A stretch of 64,000 bases of DNA from Bifidobacterium catenulatum subsp. kashiwanohense JCM 15439 = DSM 21854 (lineage in GTDB: Bacteria; Actinomycetota; Actinomycetes; Actinomycetales; Bifidobacteriaceae), in contig NZ_AP012327.1 in NCBI RefSeq assembly GCF_001042615.1, positions 1,984,001-2,048,000 on the forward strand, read 5' to 3'. The notes under the pieces were generated by a model. It was not told where the DNA came from. It did no database searches and saw nothing but the letters and a program-made list of their open reading frames with translations. Within the stretch, counting starts at the first letter, position 1. The number at the start of each line of letters is the position of its first letter. A program made the translations under genes and the position numbers. Shown here piece after piece: positions 30,445 to 39,024 of this stretch.

Positions 30445-30756
30445 CTATATGGAATCAGGAATGTCGATATCGGTTTTCTGCACTTCCTCGACATTGACGT
30501 CCTTGAAAGTGACGATACGCACGTTCTTGACGAAACGACTGGAACGATAGACGTCCCACACCCACGCGTCGGTCAAACGCACGTCGAAATACACGTCCTG
30601 ACCGGCGGAACGTACGTTGAAATCGACTTTATTTGCCAAATAAAAACGACGTTCCGTCTCAACAACGTAAGTAAATAATTTAATAACGTCGCGATATTCC
30701 TTATACAAAGCCAGTTCTGCGTCGGTTTCGTAGTTATCGAGATCCTCGGCGCTCAT
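30445..30756 (-). CDS. DUF2469 family protein
   Basis: A 103-residue acidic protein conserved across Actinobacteria and of unknown function. The sequence is characteristic: MSAEDLDNYETDAELALYKE, VIKLFTYVVETERRFYLAN, DVYFDVRLTDAWVWDVYR, FVKNVRIVTFKDVNVEE. Its ATG overlaps the stop of the GNAT gene upstream (TGATG), so the two are translationally coupled and probably work together or are at least co-expressed. In other Actinobacteria this family is found near signal peptidase and RNase HII genes, which are not seen here. Confidence 0.92.
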   Translation of the reverse strand: MSAEDLDNYETDAELALYKEYRDVIKLFTYVVETERRFYLANKVDFNVRSAGQDVYFDVRLTDAWVWDVYRSSRFVKNVRIVTFKDVNVEEVQKTDIDIPDSI

Positions 30757-31859
30757 CACTTACCTTCCACATCACGCTTGCGACCACGACCGAGCGTACG
30801 CCACCAAGCTTCCTTCGACGTCTTGCGCTCGCCAGCCGTATACGGCCAGCTGTTTTCGACATCGGCATCACCATTAACGGACTTACGATCGTCACGCTCG
30901 CTTTGCCGCGCAGCATCCACGCCTTCGACGTTCTTCCGCTGGGACGCAGCCACATCATCCGCACCGTCAGAAAGAACTTCCCGCACGGATTGCGCAACCG
31001 CCGCAGCATCGTCGGCGCCCACACCTTCCGCATCAGGTTTCGTGGGATCCTTCTCATTCAGTCGAATGGCGATCGAATGCTCGCGTGCGCTCAAGGCCTC
31101 CTTGACGCCCGGATTGTCTTCGATCACGTGCATGCCGAACGCGTCAAGCGAGCGGATCGGATCAAACTCGTCAACCAGCGTGTCCATAACGATCAGATCC
31201 TGGTAACGGTTCTGAGAGGCGTTCCACAGGGCGTCGCGGGAGCGGCCGGAAGGCACGAATCCCAACGACTGGTACACAGACACGGAACGCGTGTTCTGCT
31301 CGGGCACAGCAACCCAAATGCGATGCATGCCAAGGCCTGCCGGCTCCGGCGCAAGACCGTACGTCATCACGCGCGGCATGATGTCTCGCGAATAGCCACG
31401 GCCCCGGTAATCCTTACCAAGCACCACCTGTATGCGGGCGGAACGAGCCCAACCGTCAATATCGATCAGGAAAATCATACCGATCACATTGTCGGAATTC
31501 GCGGCGTCAATCTCACCATCGCCATCATGATCGGCTTCGGTGACGATGGACCATGCGATCGTGCGACGTGATTCCGGGTCCCCCACACCGGATTCGAACG
31601 GAGCCTCGCCTTGGGACCATGCCACGGAACGACGCACCCATGCACGCACCGCGCCACGCTCGGCAACCCGGTCCTTACCGGTGATTCCGGAAGCGCCGAC
31701 ATACGCCTCGATGGCGTCCATGCGGTCGAGATCCTCGATCACGGCCGGGCGTAGATGCACCATCTCGCCCTTGATAGGCGGCACGATGATACGTTTCGGC
31801 AGCTCACGCGACTGCTGGTCCGACTGCCCCTGTGCTGCAACCTCAAGATTCTCTGGCAT
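30756..31859 (-). CDS. GNAT-family N-acetyltransferase
   Basis: A 367-residue acyltransferase of the RimJ/RimL type by layout. The acetyl-CoA loop is VVLGKDYRGRGYSRDIM, preceded by NVIGMIFLIDIDGWARSARI and followed by LGMHRIWVAVPEQNTRSVSVYQ and LGFVPSGR, the usual beta4-alpha3-beta6 pattern. The GNAT core covers roughly residues 30-235; the remaining ~130 residues are a polar, charged, low-complexity tail ending in basic residues (RGRKRDVEGK). The target, protein N-terminus or small molecule, is not evident. It is coupled to the DUF2469 gene. Confidence 0.87.
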   Translation of the reverse strand: MPENLEVAAQGQSDQQSRELPKRIIVPPIKGEMVHLRPAVIEDLDRMDAIEAYVGASGITGKDRVAERGAVRAWVRRSVAWSQGEAPFESGVGDPESRRTIAWSIVTEADHDGDGEIDAANSDNVIGMIFLIDIDGWARSARIQVVLGKDYRGRGYSRDIMPRVMTYGLAPEPAGLGMHRIWVAVPEQNTRSVSVYQSLGFVPSGRSRDALWNASQNRYQDLIVMDTLVDEFDPIRSLDAFGMHVIEDNPGVKEALSAREHSIAIRLNEKDPTKPDAEGVGADDAAAVAQSVREVLSDGADDVAASQRKNVEGVDAARQSERDDRKSVNGDADVENSWPYTAGERKTSKEAWWRTLGRGRKRDVEGK

Positions 31860-32070
31860 TTTTCCTGTCCCCTACGTCATTGCAGGCACGACCGTCGCCG
31901 CACCCATACCGAGGGTATTGTACCCGACTGTACGTCAGCTGTGAATTGGCGCGGCGGCAATCGTTGTACATCTTCCTCTATCAGCATAACTTGGTATTGA
32001 AAGACACGTCGGTGATAGTAAGAAAAACAACTGGCGATTATGCTCTTTCCCTTTCTTTCGGAAAGATAAG

Positions 32071-32108
32071 AAAACGCACGTTCCAAGTTTTTTGGAACGT
32101 GCGTTTTC
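32071..32108. terminator. Terminator after gatB
   Basis: aaaacgcacgttcca...tggaacgtgcgtttt, a 15-bp perfect stem flanked by A's and T's, 37 bp after the gatB stop. Confidence 0.9.
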
Positions 32109-32144
32109 ATGCGGTTCAGCAATCGCAAGTAATCGTCGTAAACG

Positions 32145-33641
32145 TTACTTGATCTTGCTCATCACGATCTTGGTGACGGCCTTCGCGTCAGCCTGACCGC
32201 GAGTGGCGCGCATGACGGCACCGATAATGGCGCCCATCGGCTTCATGTTGCCGCTCTTGAGCTTTTCAACGATGTCAGGATTGGCTGCGAGAGCCTCATC
32301 CACGGCCTTTTCAAGAGCGCCGTCATCAGACACGACCTGGAAGCCATGCTTCTTGACGACCTCATCCGGAGTGCCCTCGCCGGCGAGCACACCTGCGACG
32401 GTCTGCTTGGCCAGCTTGTCGTTGAGCTTACCGTCGGCGATCAACTTCTCGACTTCAGCCACATCGGCCGGAGTAATCGGCAGCTCTTCGAGGCTCACGC
32501 CCTTGTTATTGGCTTCACGGCTCAGCTCGCCCAGCCACCACTTCTTGGCACCGGCTGCAGTGGCACCGGCCTTGACGGTTTCCTCAAGCAGATCCAGGGC
32601 ATCGGCATTGAGCACGTCGCGCATCTCCAGATCGTTGAAGCCCCACTCACCCTTCAGACGGTTGCGGCGCTCACGCGGCATTTCCGGCATCTGGGCCTTC
32701 ATCTCTTCGATGTGTTCCTTGGTGATGTGCAGCATCACCAAATCCGGATCCGGGAAGTAACGGTAATCGTCGGCATCGGACTTCACGCGGCCGCCGGCGG
32801 TGGTCTGCGAAGCCTCATCCCAGTGACGGGTCTCCTGCAGGATCTCGCCTCCCTCGGAAAGGATGGCGGCCTGACGGCGGATCTCGTACTGGATGGTTTT
32901 CTCGATACCGCGGAACGAGTTCACGTTCTTGGTTTCGGAACGAGTGCCGAACGGGTCGGACGGGCTGTTGCGCAGCGACACGTTCACGTCGGCGCGCATA
33001 TTGCCCTGCTCCATACGAGCGTGGGAGATGTTCAGCGCACGCACGATGTCGCGGATGGCGCGCATATAGGCGCCTGCGATTTCGGGGGCACGGTCTCCGG
33101 CGCCTTCGATCGGCTTGGTTACGATTTCGATCAGCGGCACGCCTGCACGGTTGTAGTCGACCAGAGAGTGATCGGCACCTTCGATACGGCCGTCAGCACC
33201 ACCGACGTGGGTGTTCTTACCGGCGTCGTCTTCGATGTGGGCGCGTTCGATCGGCACGCGGAACACAGTGCCGTCTTCAAGTTCCACATCAAGATAGCCG
33301 TTGCCGTTGGTCGGCTTGTCGTACTGCGAGATCTGGTAATCGCGCGGCATATCCGGGTAGAAGTAGTTCTTACGTGCGAACTGGCTCCATTCAGCGATTT
33401 CGCAATGCAGGGCAAGCCCCAGCTTGATCGCATAATCGACAGCGGTCTTGTTGACCACCGGCAGAGAGCCCGGCAAACCAAGGCTCACCGGGGTGAGCTG
33501 GCTGTTCGGATCGCCGCCGAACGAGACTTCGGCCGGGCAGAACAGCTTCGTGGTGGTGCTCAGCTCAACATGGGTTTCCAGACCGATGACCGGGTCGAAC
33601 TTCTTGACGGCATCGGCGTACTTCATCAACTTTTCAGCCAT
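32145..33641 (-). CDS. gatB: Asp-tRNA(Asn)/Glu-tRNA(Gln) amidotransferase subunit B
   Basis: GatB binds the misacylated tRNA and activates its carboxylate for amidation. The 498-residue protein starts with the typical [13 protein letters not shown] and contains the metal/ammonia-channel region, [28 protein letters not shown] and EIKNVNSFR-like sequence ([15 protein letters not shown]). The C-terminal YqeY-like domain ends [18 protein letters not shown]. It is third in the gatC-gatA-gatB operon, 25 bp after gatA, with its own strong terminator. The presence of GatCAB means Gln-tRNA and/or Asn-tRNA are made by transamidation. Confidence 0.97.
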   Translation of the reverse strand: MAEKLMKYADAVKKFDPVIGLETHVELSTTTKLFCPAEVSFGGDPNSQLTPVSLGLPGSLPVVNKTAVDYAIKLGLALHCEIAEWSQFARKNYFYPDMPRDYQISQYDKPTNGNGYLDVELEDGTVFRVPIERAHIEDDAGKNTHVGGADGRIEGADHSLVDYNRAGVPLIEIVTKPIEGAGDRAPEIAGAYMRAIRDIVRALNISHARMEQGNMRADVNVSLRNSPSDPFGTRSETKNVNSFRGIEKTIQYEIRRQAAILSEGGEILQETRHWDEASQTTAGGRVKSDADDYRYFPDPDLVMLHITKEHIEEMKAQMPEMPRERRNRLKGEWGFNDLEMRDVLNADALDLLEETVKAGATAAGAKKWWLGELSREANNKGVSLEELPITPADVAEVEKLIADGKLNDKLAKQTVAGVLAGEGTPDEVVKKHGFQVVSDDGALEKAVDEALAANPDIVEKLKSGNMKPMGAIIGAVMRATRGQADAKAVTKIVMSKIK

Positions 33642-33666
33642 TTTGTTTTCTTTCCTCCGATGCTTC

Positions 33667-35196
33667 TTACTTGTTCAAGCCGTCGAGCCACGGGGTCTTC
33701 AGGGACTGCCAGATCGGGCCGTTCCAATCCTCCTCGAGAGCTGCTTCAAGAGCTGCAGCAGGCTTGTACATGGCTTCGTCGCGCTGCTGCGGAGCGAGGA
33801 ACTGGAAGCCGACCGGCAAACCGTCGTCGCTCAGGCCAGCAGGAATGCTCATGGCCGGAACGCCGGCAAGGTTGGCCGGAATGGTGGTGATATCGATGGC
33901 ATACATAGCCATCGGATCTTCAGTCTTCTCACCGAACTTGAATGCGGTGACCGGGCTGGTCGGGCCAACAAGCACGTCAACCTTGTCGAAAGCCTTCTTG
34001 AAGTCATCGATGATCAGGGTGCGCACCTTCTGCGCGGAACCGTACCATGCATCGTAATAACCGGCGGACAGGGCGTATGTACCGAGGATGATACGACGCT
34101 TGACCTCGTCGCCGAAGCCGGCTTCACGCGTGTAGGCCATCATGTTGGCGGCGGTCTGAGGGACGCCCGCCGGCGGCATGACGCGCAGGCCGTAACGCAT
34201 GCCATCGTAACGGGCCAGGTTGGAGCTGACCTCGGACGGCATGATGATGTAGTACGCACCGAGGGAGTACGGCAGGTGAGGCAGAGACACCTCGGTGATC
34301 TCAGCACCCATTTCCTCGAGCTTCTTGACGCCCTCGTTGAAACGTGCCATAACGCCCGGCTGGAAGCCTTCGCCGCCGAGCTCCTTGATCAGGCCGACTT
34401 TGAGGCCCTTCAGATCACGCTTCATGCCTTCGCGGGCGGCCGCCACCATCGGGCGCGGGCCTTCCGGAATGGACGTGGAATCACGCTTGTCGTGGCCGCC
34501 GATCACTTCCTGGAGCAGAGCCGCGTCGAGCACGGTGCGGGAGCACGGGCCGATCTGGTCGAGCGAGGAAGCCATGGCGATCGCACCGAAACGGGAAACG
34601 CCACCATAGGTCGGCTTGACGCCGACGGTACCGGTCAGCGAACCCGGCTGGCGAATGGAACCGCCGGTATCGGTGCCCAGAGCGAGCGGAGCTTCGAATG
34701 CGGCAACGGCAGCTGCGGAGCCACCGCCGGAACCGCCCGGAACGCGCTCGGTATCCCACGGATTGTGAGTGGTTTGGTAAGCGGAGTGCTCGGTGGAGGA
34801 GCCCTGTGCGAACTCATCGAGGTTGGTCTTGCCCAGCAGCGGCATGCCCGCGGCCTTGAGCTTCTCAATGACGGTGGCATCGTACGGGGGCACCCAGCCT
34901 TCGAGGATCTTGGAGGCTGCGGTGGTCTCGATGCCCTTGGTGACGATCATGTCTTTGATGGCGATCGGCACACCGGCGAGTTCCGGCAGTGCGGACTTTT
35001 CCTCATCGGACTTGGAGTCGAAGGCATCGGCCTGTTCGAGAGCCTGTTCGCCAGACACTTTCAGGAAGGCCTTGATGCTCGGCTCAGCAGCCTCGATGAC
35101 TTCGAGGTGCGCCTCGACCAGCTCGCGGCTGGAGACTTCCTTGGACTTGATCTTGGCCGCCATCTCAGCGGCGGAAAGCTTGACGAGTTCGCTCAT
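33667..35196 (-). CDS. gatA: Asp-tRNA(Asn)/Glu-tRNA(Gln) amidotransferase subunit A
   Basis: GatA is the amidase that releases ammonia from Gln. The 509-residue protein has the amidase signature: Lys in [11 protein letters not shown], and the Gly/Ser-rich stretch [20 protein letters not shown] with DTGGSIRQP (Ser-cisSer-Lys triad). The ATG at 35196 follows GGGAGGAG and sits one base after the gatC stop; an in-frame Met further upstream lies inside gatC. Middle gene of the operon. Confidence 0.97.
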   Translation of the reverse strand: MSELVKLSAAEMAAKIKSKEVSSRELVEAHLEVIEAAEPSIKAFLKVSGEQALEQADAFDSKSDEEKSALPELAGVPIAIKDMIVTKGIETTAASKILEGWVPPYDATVIEKLKAAGMPLLGKTNLDEFAQGSSTEHSAYQTTHNPWDTERVPGGSGGGSAAAVAAFEAPLALGTDTGGSIRQPGSLTGTVGVKPTYGGVSRFGAIAMASSLDQIGPCSRTVLDAALLQEVIGGHDKRDSTSIPEGPRPMVAAAREGMKRDLKGLKVGLIKELGGEGFQPGVMARFNEGVKKLEEMGAEITEVSLPHLPYSLGAYYIIMPSEVSSNLARYDGMRYGLRVMPPAGVPQTAANMMAYTREAGFGDEVKRRIILGTYALSAGYYDAWYGSAQKVRTLIIDDFKKAFDKVDVLVGPTSPVTAFKFGEKTEDPMAMYAIDITTIPANLAGVPAMSIPAGLSDDGLPVGFQFLAPQQRDEAMYKPAAALEAALEEDWNGPIWQSLKTPWLDGLNK

Positions 35197-35197
35197 G

Positions 35198-35494
35198 TCA
35201 CTCCTCCCCCAGAATGCGCGGTGCCACAAACATGCCGGCTTCGGAAACCGGGGCGCCCGCGGTTGCCTCTTCCTGAGTCAGCGGGGTTTCCGGCACATCC
35301 GGACGCAGGTAGGCTTCCAGCGGAATCGGGTTCGCGGTAGGTTCCACATCGTCGGTAGCGACTTCCTGGACCTTGTTGATAGATTCTGCGATGACGTTCA
35401 GATCGCCCTGCAGACGGGCGATCTCCTCGTCAGTGAGTGCAATTCGGGCCAAATCGCCCAGATGCACGATTTCTTCTTTGGTGAAAGTAGGCAT
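35198..35494 (-). CDS. gatC: Asp-tRNA(Asn)/Glu-tRNA(Gln) amidotransferase subunit C
   Basis: GatC is the small belt-like subunit that stabilises GatA-GatB. The 98-residue protein has the standard sequence [20 protein letters not shown], followed by [19 protein letters not shown], and ends with the [16 protein letters not shown] region. The reading frame is open far upstream, but the ATG at 35494 is right: TAATGT lies seven bases before it, indicating a leaderless operon mRNA. Confidence 0.96.
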   Translation of the reverse strand: MPTFTKEEIVHLGDLARIALTDEEIARLQGDLNVIAESINKVQEVATDDVEPTANPIPLEAYLRPDVPETPLTQEEATAGAPVSEAGMFVAPRILGEE

Positions 35495-35501
35495 GTCCCT
35501 A

Positions 35502-35507
35502 ACATTA
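35502..35507 (-). promoter_or_regulatory. -10 element for leaderless gatCAB mRNA
   Basis: TAATGT on the minus strand, seven bases before the gatC ATG. Confidence 0.5.
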
Positions 35508-35689
35508 ACGCGTCTGTGTGACGAGCGCCCCGCCCATTTCGCCCATCGCCCCAGCCTCACGCTCCAGCCGCAACGGCCTCGCCGAACCAGTAACAACAGC
35601 CCAGCCACAACCAGCACACCATCTCGCCAAAGTCCCGCCAAAAACGCATCAGGGACGCACCAGGGACGCGCCAAAAGCACGCGCGCAGT

Positions 35690-35935
35690 CCCAAATCCCC
35701 CAGTCACTGGAACAATCCACCCGCAAACCAGCCACTCACAATCCCAAAACCTCCACCTACTGGAACAATCACCCCGCTGACAGGACTCCAATCGTCCCGA
35801 TTCTTCCAGTGACTGGGGGGAATCACCCCGCTAGACGCTCCACAGGAGACCAAAAACCTCCATCCACTGGAGAAATCCACCCGCGGAAGACCCTGATAAA
35901 GTCTCAAATCCCCCACCTACTGGAACAATTAGGAC
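35690..35935. repeat. Cluster of five intergenic repeat units
   Basis: Units at about 35691-35724, 35742-35776, 35795-35832, 35851-35884 and 35903-35930, spaced ~50 bp, each with a tccacctactggaacaat-like core and usually a cacccgc-like end. This is the densest array of the family in the window, within the 657-bp spacer between gatC and the next gene. Confidence 0.75.
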
Positions 35936-36018
35936 TCTAAGCAGTATCTCAATACTCAAAATACCCCGTAACAGAAGAAAACAGTCTAAATTCACATGAG
36001 ATAAGCTGACATTAACCT

Positions 36019-36101
36019 TTATCTACAAAACAACCAGCCAGTTATCCACAAAAATCGTGAGTTATCCACAGACACGCCCGAAACGGCATCCTCTATCCAC
36101 A
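36019..36101. promoter_or_regulatory. DnaA-box cluster
   Basis: ttatctaca (36019-36027), TTATCCACA (36042-36050), TTATCCACA (36062-36070) and ctatccaca (36093-36101): two perfect and two near-perfect DnaA boxes, all in one orientation. The direct repeat gcagtatctcaata flanks the cluster at 35941-35954 and 36123-36136. Confidence 0.65.
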
Positions 36102-36139
36102 TTTGCCAATCGCGCTTCCTTAGCAGTATCTCAATAAGG

Positions 36140-36145
36140 TAGCGT
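36140..36145 (+). promoter_or_regulatory. -10 element for a leaderless mRNA
   Basis: TAGCGT six bases before the ATG at 36152. Confidence 0.35.
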
Positions 36146-36151
36146 CAAACC

Positions 36152-37108
36152 ATGAAAGCATATCCTCAAATCGATGCGCTGCTCGATCAAGCAGAAAATG
36201 CGCGACGATGCGCACATAGCAGCGACCCTCTCATCCAGAAGGGACTGTACCGCAGATACCACGCGGGCGATCTCGCGCGCCCGTATCCGGGGCTCTTCAT
36301 CCGCGCCGAATATTGGCAGCAGTTCAACGAGTCAGAGCAATCGTTGCACATGGCCAGAGCCCTTGGGAATCTCCACCCCAACTGGGTTTTCTCCGGAATA
36401 ACGGCCGCCGCAGCTCACGGATTCGACCATCCACGAATCTTGCATCGGCAAGGACTGACCATAACGCTGCCCAGTCACGGATCATACCGACCGCACGAAA
36501 AACTCAATATCATATACAGTCCATACCCCAGAGGAAAAGCGGTAATCGCAAGCGGAATTCCCGTCACGAATCCCTCTCGTACGCTGCTAGATTGCGGACG
36601 TACGATAGATTTCATCCATTCTCTACCGATTTTTGACGATGCAGCTTCAGATGGAATCGAAGAAAAGCAGATTTTGCAAGAATGTGCGCGCACGACCCTC
36701 GACTGCTCACGCATCTTCAAATTACTGAGATATACCGATGCGAGAAGCGAGAATGGCGGCGAATCTTTCGCCCGTGCGGTCATGATCGAAAATGGATTTG
36801 CGGTTCCCCAATTACAGGTTCCCTTTACTGATTCCCTTACAGGAAAACAGTTCAGGGTCGATTTTTTATGGCGCAAAGCCGATGGACGAATCATTGTCGG
36901 GGAACTCGACGGCACCGCGAAATACGTTGATCCGCAAATGACCAATCGTAGAAGCATACAGGAAACCGTGCAGGCCGAGAGAGAACGCGAACAGGCGCTT
37001 TTTCACGCAGGAGTTACGGAAATCGTCAGATTCACTTTTGACGATGCAGTCCAGCAAAAACCGCTGATTGCGAAACTACGGCGCGCTGGGGTTCCTTGCG
37101 TTTCATAG
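36152..37108 (+). CDS. AbiEi-like / DUF559-type PD-(D/E)XK-fold protein
   Basis: A 318-residue actinobacterial protein of a kind often mislabelled CTP synthase. The N-terminal part (QKGLYRRYHAGDLARPYPGLF) resembles the winged-helix of AbiEi-type antitoxins, and the middle (ITAAAAHGFDHP, IPVTNPSRTLLDCGR) matches the same group. The C-terminal domain has FRVDFLWRKADGRIIVGELDG, the D...E-x-D-G pattern of DUF559/Vsr-like nuclease folds. No toxin gene adjoins. Nuclease activity is an inference from the fold pattern. It lies directly downstream of a DnaA-box cluster and a repeat array. Confidence 0.7.
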   Translation: MKAYPQIDALLDQAENARRCAHSSDPLIQKGLYRRYHAGDLARPYPGLFIRAEYWQQFNESEQSLHMARALGNLHPNWVFSGITAAAAHGFDHPRILHRQGLTITLPSHGSYRPHEKLNIIYSPYPRGKAVIASGIPVTNPSRTLLDCGRTIDFIHSLPIFDDAASDGIEEKQILQECARTTLDCSRIFKLLRYTDARSENGGESFARAVMIENGFAVPQLQVPFTDSLTGKQFRVDFLWRKADGRIIVGELDGTAKYVDPQMTNRRSIQETVQAEREREQALFHAGVTEIVRFTFDDAVQQKPLIAKLRRAGVPCVS

Positions 37109-37117
37109 GGTGATCAT

Positions 37118-37210
37118 CTACGGGAAGATTTCCCTAGTAAGTGGAGGAATCGGGACGCTGAGAGGCTCGCCACCGGGAAGATTTCTCCAGTAGGTGGAGG
37201 ATTTGGAACG
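37118..37210. repeat. Two inverted copies of the intergenic repeat
   Basis: Copies at about 37121-37152 and 37173-37206 read as cgggaagatttctccagtag-gtggagga, the reverse complement of the units at 14.6 and 35.7 kb. They sit between converging genes. Confidence 0.7.
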
Positions 37211-37219
37211 ATAGAAGCC

Positions 37220-38170
37220 TCAGGACTGGGGCGCGGCGTGTTGGGCAATCCAGGCATGCATGGAAACCGCAGCGGCAGCTCCGGCGTTAATGGAACGCAC
37301 CGAACCGAATTGGGAAATGTAGACCACATCATCCGCCAGCTCAAGCGCTTTCTCGGACAGTCCCGGGCCTTCCGCGCCAAACAACATAAGACATCGCTTC
37401 GGGAAGCAATACGTTTCCATCGGCACCGCACCCGGAATGATGTCAAGCGCAATCACCCGCGCAGCCTTCAACTCAGCAATGCGCTGATCGATCGCCGCCA
37501 GCTGCGTCATATAGGCCAGCTTGTTCCCATTTTCAGCCCCACTTGCGGCTGGAGCATCCATTGACATGCCAGATGGAGCACACTCAGTAACATGGCCTTC
37601 ATTCAGTGAAACGGCATCGTTCATACCGGCACCGTGCCCACTTTCCGCATTTTCGCGCACATGTAATGCGATTGCAGAGGCTTGCGATTGCGCCGCCGCG
37701 ATTTCTCCGGCAATGCGCAGTTTCCAACATTCAACCAGTTCGGTTATGGAAGGGTGGTTTTCGACATGCTGATACAGTTCCGTCATCAATGCGCCCTTGC
37801 GATTCCACTTATGCGGACCGACGATATGCACGCGTTTTGCCTGAAATGCGTTGGCAGTGCGCACCATCGATCCGATATTGAAATCATGCGTCCAGTTTTC
37901 CACGGCAACCTCAAAATCATGGCGACCATGAGCGTCAAGATCGTCTTTGATGGCCGAAACCGTCCAGTAACGATACCGGTCAAGCACGTTACGGCGATCA
38001 CCCTCGTCAAGCAGAGACGAATCGAATCGACGGTCATAATTCGGCGATTGCGGATCATCCGGACGAGGCTCGCCAAGATGCGTTTCAGCCCACGGCCCTA
38101 CGCCCACTTCACGAAAGACCGGCTCTCCGGATGCTTTCGCTGCAATATCGATGGGATTAGGCTGATGCAC
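37220..38170 (-). CDS. SpoU (TrmH) family RNA 2'-O-methyltransferase
   Basis: This SPOUT-class enzyme methylates ribose 2'-OH in tRNA or rRNA with S-adenosylmethionine. The 316-residue protein shows the three motifs: NFNIGSMVRTANAFQ-like (HDFNIGSMVRTANAFQ), LMLFGAEGPGLSEKALELAD, and VYISQFGSVRSINAGAAAAV. About 80 extra residues, Ala/Ser-rich, are inserted between motifs 1 and 2. The GTG at 38170 is chosen because GAGGAGG lies just upstream; an in-frame GTG at 38185 would overlap that site. Substrate not predictable. Confidence 0.9.
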   Translation of the reverse strand: MHQPNPIDIAAKASGEPVFREVGVGPWAETHLGEPRPDDPQSPNYDRRFDSSLLDEGDRRNVLDRYRYWTVSAIKDDLDAHGRHDFEVAVENWTHDFNIGSMVRTANAFQAKRVHIVGPHKWNRKGALMTELYQHVENHPSITELVECWKLRIAGEIAAAQSQASAIALHVRENAESGHGAGMNDAVSLNEGHVTECAPSGMSMDAPAASGAENGNKLAYMTQLAAIDQRIAELKAARVIALDIIPGAVPMETYCFPKRCLMLFGAEGPGLSEKALELADDVVYISQFGSVRSINAGAAAAVSMHAWIAQHAAPQS

Positions 38171-38310
38171 GCGATTCCTCCTCACAACTCATTAATCGAT
38201 TCAACCAGACGCAAAGTCGTGAAACGTTCCGTGAAACACGATATCTAGCGTCATCGAACCACCAATACAACCGAAAAGCCACGAAACTTCGATGCTTAGT
38301 ATTGCGACAC

Positions 38311-38961
38311 TTAGTGAAGTTCCGATTCCTTGAATACTTCCACAAACGGCAGATCGGATTCGCTTCCGTCAACCGGATTGATGACCTTGATAGAAGGCGA
38401 TGCCATATCGACGCCACCAATCAGCGATGCAACGGCAAGCACTTTAGCGCCCTCGTTTTCCACCACGGAGAAGTCAAGGCTCAGCTCGTTGCCATTGCGC
38501 AACGTAACCAACGAGGACGTCTGCACATACGACTTTTCAGACAACCAAGAATCCAGCAGAATCACGCGCTTGCCTGCGATCGAAGGCCCCTTGATGGACG
38601 GATACACGAAATCCATCACGAAACCGTTAAGGTTCTCCCCACGCGAAGCGGCCGCCTGAATCATGGCGGACACCAGCGGAACCGCGGCCGCGGTCAACGC
38701 ACCCACCGCGTCGAAATCGTCCACGGAATAACCGGCCTCTTCCAACGTGTCCAACAGGATATGCCCAACGATCGAAGCGCCACGATGGTCGAACAGCACG
38801 GAGGAAAGCTCCGAGAATGGCTTGTCGGCCATTTCAGCCTGCAACAGCGACTTCAGCTGGTCACGCGGCTCAAGCATGGCGAAATCGATGTCGCTACGAG
38901 CGGGAGCATCGGCAGTCGCAGCAACCGACTTGGTCTTACGGAAAGTCTTCTCTTCGGTCAT
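38311..38961 (-). CDS. Phosphoribosyltransferase-like protein (degenerate)
   Basis: A 216-residue protein with the order of a type I PRTase: FDHRGASIVGHILLDTLEEA, FDAVGALTAAAVPLVSAMI, then GKRVILLDSWLSEKSYVQTS in place of the PRPP loop. In active enzymes that loop has two acidic residues followed by a small-residue run; here it is DSWLSEKS, so catalysis is doubtful. The nearest known relatives are orotate PRTases. The ATG at 38961 has TAGGCT six bases upstream. It may be a regulator or a protein with a changed substrate. It is monocistronic. Confidence 0.6.
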   Translation of the reverse strand: MTEEKTFRKTKSVAATADAPARSDIDFAMLEPRDQLKSLLQAEMADKPFSELSSVLFDHRGASIVGHILLDTLEEAGYSVDDFDAVGALTAAAVPLVSAMIQAAASRGENLNGFVMDFVYPSIKGPSIAGKRVILLDSWLSEKSYVQTSSLVTLRNGNELSLDFSVVENEGAKVLAVASLIGGVDMASPSIKVINPVDGSESDLPFVEVFKESELH

Positions 38962-38967
38962 GTTCCT

Positions 38968-38973
38968 AGCCTA
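38968..38973 (-). promoter_or_regulatory. -10 element for a leaderless mRNA
   Basis: TAGGCT on the minus strand six bases before the ATG at 38961. Confidence 0.4.
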
Positions 38974-39024
38974 TCCTTTCGGCTCGTCAAACCTTACCTC
39001 ATACAGACACGTATCAGGCAAAGG

